Below, one piece after another: positions 32,067 through 41,532 of a DNA stretch of 64,000 nt; positions within the stretch are counted from its first letter, which is position 1; each line of letters starts with the position of its first letter. The stretch is from Brassica napus. Taxonomy: Eukaryota > Streptophyta > Magnoliopsida > Brassicales > Brassicaceae. A program made the translations under genes and the position numbers. Location of the stretch: contig NC_063448.1 of NCBI RefSeq assembly GCF_020379485.1, forward strand, positions 22,715,726 to 22,779,725. The letters run 5' to 3'. The notes beneath the pieces were generated by a model, which saw only the letters and a list, made by a program, of their open reading frames with translations, had not been told where the DNA came from and did no database searches.

Positions 32067-32132
32067 CTGTTAAATTAAAGTTACAACAAATATACCAAAT
32101 ACCAAATCAACAAGGATCGGTTTGTAAACTTT
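32024..32132 (+). repeat. 19-bp direct repeat at the pseudogene junction
   Basis: GGATCGGTTTGTAAACTT occurs inside the galactinol synthase exon (32024-32042) and again at 32114-32132, where it begins the dispersed repeat also found at 12840. This suggests the repeat and the gene fragment were joined or copied by a template switch at this motif. Confidence 0.6.
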
Positions 32133-32300
32133 TTTTATCTTCTATACTTTTTGTATAATTTTCTATTATTAAAAAAATTAAACAATCACATTAAACATAT
32201 AATAAAAAAATTAGATTTTTTTATATGTTATATTAAAAATATTTTAAAACGACTATAAATTATTAAAAATGGTAAAAATTTCACATTGAAAATTTCGTGA
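32097..32300 (+). repeat. Dispersed repeat, second copy
   Basis: This matches 12827-13025. The remaining sequence to 32990 is AT-rich with no gene. Confidence 0.75.
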
Positions 32301-33010
32301 TCAATGGTAATGTTTTTTAGTTCAGCCCATCATTTTTCTTTAATGGGTCTGGAATATTTTTTAATGATTAACTAAATAGGTCACATGCATAATAAAAAAT
32401 GTTTTGCTTTAAAAATGGTTGCAAACCCAAAATCAATTTGAACCATCATGACTTTCGTTTACAATTTTGTTACAATAAAAAAGTATAAGTTTGGGCAAAA
32501 AGCTTAATCCAAATAACCGAACCAAATCCAATCTGAAAAAGTAGTACAAAACTTTAACCAAATTGGTTAGATATCCGAATATGTTCAAAATTTTGGTATC
32601 TAAAGAACCAGAGCCGAACTTGATCCTTACCAAAATACTACGGGTATCCGAGTATATTCCAACCAGATTTATATACTTAAATATATTAATTATTTTTAAA
32701 TTTAATATCTAAAAGAATATACAAAATACATAATATGTTTTTTAAATTGTCCAAAATACTTAGAAATATTTAAAAATAGTAAAAAGTATATGTTTAAATA
32801 GCTAAACGTTACTCAAAATACCAAAAATAATGAAAATATATATTGATTTTCTATTCAAATAGTTAAGCTAGAACCATTTTTATGTTAAATTTAAGTAGTT
32901 TGGCATACATTATTCAAATTTATATGCTATATATTATTTTAATTTTTGGATTTTGAGAAATTTAAAGTACATATGAACTTTAATATTTTGTTTATAAAAT
33001 TAAATGGGTT

Positions 33011-34011
33011 TTTTTTTTTTGACGTCAAAAGGTCATTATATTACTCAAACTTGAGGTGGTCTGGGTAACCAGACCGAGATAGAACAACCAATAAAAAATA
33101 ACTCCCTATGGAAGGATCTAGCAGTCTTAGCTAAAAAATCTGAAGTCTGATTGCGCGCTCGTGGAACATAAATGATGTTGAAGTCTGGAAAACAAATCTG
33201 AAGCGTCTCAATCCTCTCCAACTCCGTCGCAAAGCTTGGCCAAGCATGAGGATCTTTTATCATTGGAAACAATTCCTTACAATCTGTTCCAAAGCTCTGG
33301 CATGTCGAAAGTTGAAGCATGTTCTCCATTGCCCACCGCAGTGCTTCTACTTCTGAATGCAAAGCTGATTCCCGTCGAATGAAGTTCCTTGTCCCCATAA
33401 GTTGAATGTTCCCACCACTGCCCATCCAAACCCATCTACATCCACTAAAATGAGCAGAAGCTGTCCAAGATCCATCTAACAAACAAATATTACCCAAGCT
33501 TATGACTTGAGATTCCTCAGCATTAGTGTCTTGTACCACCTTGTTTGCCTCAAACCATGCTTGACATTCGCTTTCTGCATATCGGACTAGCTCCAAAGGA
33601 TCTCTGTCTATCCTCATAAATAGTTTATCATTCCTGGCCTTCCAAATGTACCAGATTAGCCAGGGATAAGGATCCATGTCCTGTTCTAGCTCAATAATAG
33701 CGTTTTTCCTCCAGAATAGATAGTCCATATTTGTGTAGACACTCGGAGCTGGCAATATCTCTGGGCTCGTTGGAGTTGATGATAAAGACCAAACTTGTAG
33801 AGCTGGCGGGCACTCGAAAATTGCGTGTGTCACAGACTCATCTAGTTCTCCACATCTTGGACAGTAGTTATCACACCTCATATTTTGTCTTGCTAAGTTC
33901 CTTGTAACTGCCACATGACCAATTAACAATTGCCATACATATCTTCTTAGGTGCCTTTAACTTCCAAGCAAAGACTTGGAGTTCGGTAATACTTGGCTCC
34001 AGAACCTCCTT
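33011..34011 (-). mobile_element. 5'-truncated LINE with perfect 20-bp target duplication
   Basis: TTTATAAAATTAAATGGGTT lies on both sides (32991-33010 and 34012-34031). A T tract at 33011-33020 is the poly-A tail of a minus-strand insertion. The 1001 bp hold only the zf-RVT and RNase H end of ORF2, as expected from incomplete reverse transcription. Confidence 0.95.
33045..33929 (-). pseudogene. LINE ORF2 C-terminus (zf-RVT and RNase H)
   Basis: A 294-residue frame with the zinc-binding motif CPRCGELDESVTHAIFEC at about 24-41, a middle WLIWYIWKARND motif, and an RNase H domain starting LLDGSW with later SEVEALRWA, GTDCKEL and ARNQTSDFLAK. Coding similarity continues upstream to about 34000 (FAWKLKAPKK) in another frame, so a one-base shift separates it from the listed frame. 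It lacks endonuclease and reverse transcriptase and cannot move by itself. It is clearly different in sequence from the LINE at 18932-24288. Confidence 0.9.
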
Positions 34012-34210
34012 TTTATAAAATTAAATGGGTTATCTGAACCTAAACCCAACTGAAACATGCAATAATTCGAACCAAACCCGCAAAGATCCGAATCAAACAT
34101 AATCGAACCGGACCAAATAGTATCTGAATGTCATTCTTAATCAATTGTAAAAAAGAATTATTGATATATTATTTATAATATTTAAATACAACTCATTTTG
34201 AAAAATTTAC

Positions 34211-34230
34211 TCCGTGCAAAGCACATCTAG
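34211..34230 (+). mobile_element. Putative Helitron 3' terminus
   Basis: GTGCAAAGCAC forms a small hairpin and is followed by ATCTAG and then T. This fits a plus-strand Helitron end. The 5' end was not identified; the element may extend left through 32300-34230 and be the host of the truncated LINE. Confidence 0.55.
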
Positions 34231-34241
34231 TAAATATTATA

Positions 34242-34675
34242 ACTCTAGTAAATATTACATTTGCGGAATTCTGCTTTTAAAAAAGGGAGGAAAAAAAAAG
34301 ATAGGAAAGAAGTAAAAGGGGAAGAAAGTAGGGTTCCAACATTATTCATATATATATAAACCAGATCTGCCGTCGAAGTTCCCTTGTCGCCCACCTCCCT
34401 CAAAATAAATATTTCGGTCCTTCCGTTTGGCCTTCCGGATTCGACAATCAACGAGGTCAGTGATTTTGATTTAGCAGTCTGTCTACGAATTCTTTGTCTG
34501 ATGTTTGATTGAAGAAGATTTTCGTTTCTAGAATAGAACCTAACTAACACCGAATTGTTTGAATCTGATTGATTTGTTTGAATGTTAAGAGATGAGTGAA
34601 GATTTGATACCAATCTCGGTGTGGTGGGACATCAACAGCTGTCCGGTTCCCACTGGTTATGATCCTCATCTGGTT
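34242..34675 (+). pseudogene. Truncated 5' copy of the NYN gene
   Basis: The block is nearly identical to 13765-14160: the promoter and TATA tract, the 5' UTR, and the first 28 codons (ATG at 34592, through PVPTGYDPHLV). It then breaks at 34675 into unrelated sequence that closes the frame at 34777. It has 33 extra base pairs just after the TATA tract (34361-34394). The rest of the gene is absent, so only a short peptide could be made. Confidence 0.9.
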
Positions 34676-35742
34676 AAAGATATATATGTACCTAGGCTAT
34701 ATATGACCCTAGCCAATTATCTTCGACCTCTAATGCAAAGTGTGCGCCCCTACTTTCTATCTTACATCAAATTCTAATAAACTTTTAAGGAAATGTAACT
34801 AAAAATGGAAATTAGTAATGTGCATCGCGACTAGAGATATAAGATCAATCATTAAAAAAAAATGTTTTGATAGATACATATACATATTACATAGTAAAAT
34901 AGAAATGTGTTCAGATCTCATGAATCGAAAACACCTTGACAAGAACAGAAGATACATTTTGTTCTTGTATATTGCTAAAGAAGGCTCAAATAATTCTAGC
35001 AAAAGGCTGCTCTTTGAGCTTCGGATGTCCACCGTTTAAAAAGCTTTGTCCAACAAATATATATGATTCCAATGATGAAATGATTATGTGGAAGACATAG
35101 GAAGGTTTTCACTTTTCATCAACTACTCTTCATTATTCCCCCACATAATGTCTAATATTATTGGCTTCATCAATATCTAACTTTTGTGTTTTCTTTTCCT
35201 TGTATCTTCTTATTTTACATGATTAAGAAATCTTGGATTGATTAAGTATATATACAAAGAATACAACCTTGAACGTACAGTGTATCATTTATCAAGCCGT
35301 GTTTTTAAAGTTAGTCCATCGATGTGTACTGGAAAAGAATGATCGATTTTTTTTATTCAGAAATATAATTTAATAATTATAATAAGGTCTCATAAACAAT
35401 CTTTTTTTGTTGATGAAAAAATTACTAAATTTGGAAGTGCGTGTATTTCCGTTATATACGCCTCGTTTTGTTCGTTTTTCATTTTCTTTTCGAAAAGACG
35501 TTTTGTTCGTTCTTACCGTTACTTTACGTAAGTACGTAACGGGTTTCATTTCAGTTCTCTGGCTGAGTGCAAAACTGCAAATGAATTCTTTTAAAAGAAT
35601 ATTTGAGTACCAAACTAAACTAGAAAAGACAGATTTACTAGGAACTGGTTTAATCACGAAATGGTTTGAATTGGGAACATTAATAAAAAATGGACTCGTC
35701 TATATACAGTCACGCCCTTCATAGGCTTGTAATTCAAATAAC
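34676..35742. other. Unclassified DNA between NYN fragment and duplication copy B
   Basis: No protein family was recognised. A 105-codon plus-strand frame at 35407-35724 is open but matches nothing I know and lies in locally unusual sequence with many ACGT/CGTAAG motifs; I do not call it a gene. Confidence 0.4.
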
Positions 35743-36335
35743 ATATTACTATGGTTTTAGGAGTATATACTCTGAGTCATGTCCAAGTATTATACTATTA
35801 GTGGTATTCCGACGCTACGCGCCGGTTTCGTATGTTTTATTCTCTAATGAGTTCAAAATTATTATTTTTGATCCATTTGATATTGGTTAGTGACAGTAGT
35901 ATATTATTATGTTTTAAAGTTGTTTAGGTCAAAAAAAATAGTATAAGTAGTTTCACTTATTGATTCAATACAAATAGAATAAATAACGTATAGTTACACC
36001 AAAGTAAATATAGTTTAATTTAAAACATAAAGTAAAGTCGATGTTCCAAAACGAAAACATGTAAATTTGTTTGTTTGTTTTGTAATTATCTTTTTTGAAT
36101 GAATATAACAATTTCTTTCATTTTCTTAAAGTAGTAACAATCCTCGAATACTTTATTTATATCATAGATGTGGCAATCTGGGCAGGGTTTCACTCAAGAC
36201 GTATTGGTTAAATACTTTGTTTTTAAAATGATATTGAATCTACTAAGTGAATTACTAATCATGGTTAGCATCGCTCGACCTGAATAGACTATTTTCTCCA
36301 GATAACTTATTATAAAATTGAAGTGTTTGTGAATA

Positions 36336-36543
36336 ATTTTATAGGTGGATGTTTGTTCTCACAATGTACATTTAAATATTTCAATCCTCATGTGATGTGT
36401 TTATTTGGTTTGACAACAAAAGTATAATATGCTAATGTAATTTTATAGGTGGATGTTTGTTCTCACAATGTACATTTAAATATTTCAATCCTCATGTGAT
36501 GTGTTTATTTGGTTTGACAACAAAAGTATAATATGCTAATGTA
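36336..36543 (+). repeat. 104-bp perfect tandem duplication in copy B
   Basis: The unit starting ATTTTATAGGTGGATG occurs at 36336-36439 and 36440-36543; copy A has one unit (around 4980-5080). Confidence 0.92.
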
Positions 36544-37166
36544 GTTGAATTTGTACAGTACGGGGAGGTACAGAGCCTCTCATTGAACATGTTAAAGCAA
36601 GTCAATAATAAACCATACTCGTGAGTGTATGAAGTAGCCAAACGTTTTACTTCTTGTGTGCGAGGATATTATTTATTTGGTTTAAAGCTTTCATGTTTAT
36701 TTAAATCTATTTTGGTTTTTATTTACCTTGTATTTATGACATTATACTATTATTATTAATGTTATTCATTTGCGCTGGTATTTTATAAAAGAAACAAATC
36801 ATTATCTTTATTTGACCATTTTTATCTATCTTCTACACTATTAAAGAAAAATCCATCATATGATTTTGTCCTTAATTTTGTGAAATAATTATAATAAAAT
36901 AATTATAATGAAATGTCACTCATATTTTTATGCATATCATAATTAATTAATATGAACTAAACAATTAATTTAGAAAAAAATCCAAAACTAAAAAATAGTT
37001 AAATCATGTATACACAATTTAAATTTATAACCATGCTGCAAGCTAAACATAGCTTCTTTAAGCTACTTCAGATCTCAGACATCATTTGAACCGATTTTGG
37101 TTTGATTGTTACTTTCCTTAAACAACTGCATTATTTTCCCATTGACTTATCTTTAAGATTCATAAA

Positions 37167-37197
37167 TGGGCTCTGAAATAGTAATGGGCCGTAAGTC
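37167..37197 (+). promoter_or_regulatory. Stranded site II-like motifs, copy B
   Basis: ATGGGCT and ATGGGCC match the promoter motifs of copy A, but the third motif is changed (AAGTCCA instead of AAGCCCA). They now lie about 3.5 kb before the gene because a Helitron starts at 37213. Confidence 0.55.
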
Positions 37198-37309
37198 CAA
37201 TCAAAACAGATATCCTTTCTAATAAAAGAGACTTTTTGAGGCTCCATAGAGCGTTACTTCTCCCGAAAGATGACATGTGGCATAAAATATAGTTTTAAAT
37301 TTTAATATT

Positions 37310-39080
37310 ACTAAGTTTCGAAAATTATAAATAATATGTAAACATACAGCATAAAAAATGGAAAACTACATTAAACATATGTAAAATTACTATTTTTTCA
37401 CTTAAAAAAAAGACGGCTTATCTCCATAATGTAACATTACCGTTTTATAAAAAAAAACGAAAAACATTATATATAATTCCGAAAATAATAAATATATGTA
37501 GACATACAACATAAAAAATGGAAATACTACATTAAACATATGTAAGATTACTATTTTACATTTTTATTTTAAAAAATAATATGTAAACATACAACATAAA
37601 AAATAAAAAAACTACATTAAACATATGAAAGATTACCATTTTTCACTAAAAAAAAGACGTCTTATCTCCATAATGTAACTTTACTATTTTGTAAAAAAAA
37701 ACATTATATATAATTTCAAAAATAATAAATAATATGTAAACATACAACATAAAAAATGGAAATACTACATTAAACATATGTAAGATTACCATTTTACGTT
37801 TAAAAATAACAAAAATATGTAAACATACAACATAAAAAAAATGGAAAAACTACATTAAACATATGTAAGATTACCATTTTTCACTTAAAAAAATGGTTTA
37901 TCTCCATAATGTAACATTACCATTTTATAAAAAAAAGAAAAAAAAACATAAATATAACTATTTGACTATTTGTCCAAGTTCTTCTATTAAACATTGCCGT
38001 TTTACATTAAAAATGGAAAAAAACATTAAGATTTAAACATCTATCTTAAAATATAAAATATAGATATTAACTAAAGATAAAGTATAAGAAAAAGAAATAC
38101 TCAATATATAGAAAAATAAATAATAAGTAAATATTATAAATATATGAATTATATATACAATAATAAGTAAATGCACAATTTTTAAAATATGGAAAGAGTA
38201 CATTAAATATTAAACATCTATCTTAAAATGTAAAATATAGATATTAAGTAAACAGAAAGTATAAGAAAAAGAAATACACAACTTAAAAACAATGGAAAAA
38301 GTATATTAATATTTAAACATCTATCTTAAAATGTAAAATATAGATATTACGCAAATAGAAAGTATAAGAAAAGGAAATACACAATTTAAGAAAATGGAAA
38401 AAGTACATTAGTATTTAAAAATCTATCTTAAAATGTAAATCTATCTTAAAATATAAAATTATTAGTAAATAGAAAGTATAAGAAATAGAAATACACAATA
38501 TAAAGAAAAATAAATAATAAGTAAATATATAATATAAGTAAATACGCAATTTAAAAATGGAAAATTACATTAAGATTTAAAAATATATCTTAAAATTTAA
38601 AATATAGATATTACGTAAATAGAAAGTATAAAAATGGAAATATACAATTTAAAGAAAATGGAAAATGTACATTAAGATTTAAACATCTATCTTAAAATGT
38701 AAAATAGAGATATTAAGTAAATAAAAAGTACAAGAAATGGGGATACATATACAGGAAAATAAATAATAAGTAAATAATGTAAATATATAATAATAATAAG
38801 TAAATACACAATTTTTTTTAAAAAATAGAAAAAGTTCATTAAGTATTAAACATCTATCTTAAAATGTAAAATATATAATATAAGTAAATACACAATTTAA
38901 AATAATGGAAAAAATACATTAAAATTTAAATATCTATTTTAAAATATAAAATATAAATATAGATATTACATAAATAAAAAATATAAGAAATGGAAATAAA
39001 CATTTTAAAAAATGGAAAAAGTACATTAAGATTTAAACATCTATCTTAAAATGTACATCTATCTTAAAATGGTAGTAAAT
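37310..39080 (+). repeat. Two families of degenerate tandem repeats in the Helitron
   Basis: From about 37310 to 37930 the phrase ATGTAAACATACAACATAAA recurs about five times, each followed by TACATTAAACATATG. From about 38020 to 39080 a second unit recurs eight or more times, with ATTTAAACATCTATCTTAAA as its core and roughly 100-130 bp spacing. Confidence 0.8.
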
Positions 39081-39212
39081 TATATAAAAATGGAAATACC
39101 ACATTAAAAAAAATGTATAGTTCTACATCAAGAAAGTCCCTATAAAATTCATTATTCCATCAACATCAACCTCACACTATTAAGGAAAACTTCAAAGCAC
39201 TCGAGCAAAAAA

Positions 39213-39514
39213 ATGGTTCCACCATCAACTCTTGCCGTCCCAAAAACCTATAATGACCTTGAAGGAGATTTTTTATAACAACGAACTTTTTGTTAGGTGG
39301 ATTCATTGTTGGAAAATCCGCAACTTCCAAAAGCCAAACTTATTCATGGGAATTGAATTGCTTTTCATAGATTCAAAGGTATTCTTACAAATTTAAATTA
39401 ATCTAATCCATAATTTTATTGTTAATATTCATATTACTCTTTCATGATCAAACCATTACAGTTAATAACCATTCAAGCGTTTATCCCGAAACACTTCTTT
39501 CCTCGCCGAATCAG
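39213..39514 (+). pseudogene. DUF223/RPA1-like N-terminal exons in a Helitron
   Basis: Exon 1 (39213-39378) starts MVPPSTLAVPKTYNDL and, after a one-base frame change, reads NELFVRWIHCWKIRNF, then MGIELLFIDSK. A GT...AG intron (39379-39461) leads to exon 2 (39462-39514) encoding ITIQAFIPKHFFPRR. The pattern (W-x-IRN, then G-x-ELLFID, then TIQA) is that of the first OB fold of plant DUF223/RPA1-like proteins. The exons that should follow are absent. It is the part missing from the RPA remnant at 1961-4142, although they belong to different elements. Confidence 0.7.
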
Positions 39515-40876
39515 GTATTGGTTCATGTTGGTTTAATATTATTTTTGGTTTATTAACCGGTTTAGGATGGTCCTATTGTAAATATAATTTAAGTTGGTTT
39601 AGCATATACTATGCTTAAAATAACTTAAATTAAATAATAGTAATATTATGCTTAAAATATAATTTTAGAGAATTTTCAAATATAGTTTACAGAACATTAT
39701 AGGTGATGAATTTAATTTATTAAATTTGTTTATTACTTAAAACTAAGTTTTTTTAAAAAACATACTGAGTTATAAATATCAATGTTGGATTGGTGAGTAT
39801 AACATGAAGACAAAAATATAAATATTTCATTTTCAAGATAAGAAATTCAGCTTTTATTCAGTTACTCAATATATAATATCTTAAATTTTTTTTTTTTTAA
39901 ATATACATAATTTATATATATAGATTAATCTTCCAAACTTAAACTATTATATTATATATGAATAATGTTTTTAAATAAAAATAATTTCTGATTTAAAAAT
40001 AAATAAAAACAACAAATGGTTATTTTCAAATAATGGATGTAATTTACATTATACTATCATTTAACAAGTATTAGATACGTTTTGATATATCATTATTTTC
40101 TATTTCCAGAAAAAAAAAATTGTTAAACATCAATATCATCTAGGTTAAGTATACTAACAACACAAATTCAAACATCACAAAAAATATTTACATAAACATT
40201 ATAATACAATAATTTAATCAAAAAATACAATTCAAAAAAAATATATTCAAAAGAATAGTTATATACTTAATATTTGAAAATCAAAGATATTTTTGCTAAA
40301 ATTGTATTTACCTGGCCAAGGAGATCAACTATCTTTTTACGGATCGATCAATTGTTGAGCATGTGGTCGATCCGAAAATACTCTGCAGTTTAATTAAATA
40401 TCTAAAACATTTATTCCAACACTCAACAGATAATTTTGCTAAATATGATAACTATATAGCCAACAAAATTACAAAAAAAATATTTAAATAGTAAAAAAAT
40501 ATGTTAATTTAACGTGTTAAAATTTAAAAATAAATTTTAATTATAACATGCATCTTAACATTTATATAAATATATATCATAACCTAAATATAAATAATTT
40601 AACAACTTAAATTAGAAAAAAATAAAGTACACCCGGGTTAATCCCTAGTAACCAAATAAAGTGTTTAACATGCCTTCTTCTTCTTCTCCAATTTCAGATT
40701 TGATCCAATCTGTAGCCTAAGGGGAAACGAAAAGGGGAAACTGCGACAAATCAAAGGTATGATTAGAACCCAAAGAGACTCATGAAAACACTTCAATTCT
40801 CTGAAATTGATTGAAGTTTGTGCAGTTTTTTTCTTTCTGATCGTATCTTTGATTGTGAAAAACCTCAGGTGGATCC

Positions 40877-41532
40877 ATGGGTGATGTACAACTAAAGAAA
40901 AGAGGATACATCTGGGCAATCTCTGCTGGGTTCAATGCAGCTCTTGCTGCCATCTCTGCAAAGTTCTTCTCATCTCTCGTAATAATAATAACATTTTCTT
41001 AGCTTCATTTGTTTTTTTTTTCCTTAGAGCATTTTGATTAATTTAATTTTGGAATTTTTTAATGTTTAACAGGTGCTAAAATATGGATTGGTTGTATTAT
41101 GCAATGTGGTAATGTGGGGATGTTATGTAAACAGCTTAAGAGCTCTCTCTTCTCTACAAGCTACCGTCACTAACTTTGCTGCTAATTTCCTCTCTTCCGG
41201 TTTTGCTGGCCTCTTTCTGTTTCACGAGTCCTTATCATTCCGTGTAAGTTTTTTATTTAAATCTTGAAAACAATGTTTCTTATGCTATGCTTTTCTTGGA
41301 TGTCAAAGCCTATTACTATTGCAGATTCCATAACTTGTACTTGTTTTTAAGGTTTGCGTGTATTTAGGACACCAATTGTTATGTTGAAATGGTAGTTTTG
41401 GAGTTGTAACATGAGTTTGGCTGATACATTTTCCGATAAATAATGCAGTGGTTTGCGGGAGCTTTATCGATCACCATTGGAGTTGTAATCCTCAGTAAGT
41501 CAAGTGTTGATAAGAAGGTCAGTACGGATTAG
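40877..41532 (+). CDS. Small EamA/TMEM42-like membrane protein, copy B
   Basis: Exons 40877-40978, 41073-41243 and 41449-41532 encode the same 118 residues as 6373-7027, with the same splice sites; the only difference noticed within the gene is one extra T in the first coding intron. The 5' UTR with its intron (about 40655-40868) is also kept. The promoter differs: a Helitron ends at 40648, only a few bases before the conserved leader, and the original upstream motifs are displaced to 37167-37197. Whether this copy is still transcribed, or driven by Helitron sequence, cannot be told from sequence. No coding damage is visible. Confidence 0.85.

Larger units (their letters stand above)
37213..40648 (+). 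mobile_element. 3.4-kb Helitron carrying RPA exon relics, copy B only
   Basis: It begins TCCTTTCTAATAAAAGAG after A (37212) and ends CCCGGGTTAATCCCTAG at 40648, followed by T. Copy A gives the empty site CAGATATGACC (about 6140-6150). TC start, CTAG end and A^T insertion without duplication define a Helitron; the 3' hairpin is only weakly seen. Much of the inside is made of degenerate AT-rich repeats, and a DUF223/RPA1-like fragment lies at 39213-39514. Confidence 0.88.

Noticed and set aside
35407..35724. 105-codon plus-strand frame
   Set aside because: It has no recognised motif, no splice or promoter context, and lies in unclassified repeat-like DNA.
37310..39080. Regular repeats as a CRISPR-like array
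   Set aside because: Repeats are degenerate, AT-rich, of unequal spacing and inside a Helitron; the genome is eukaryotic.
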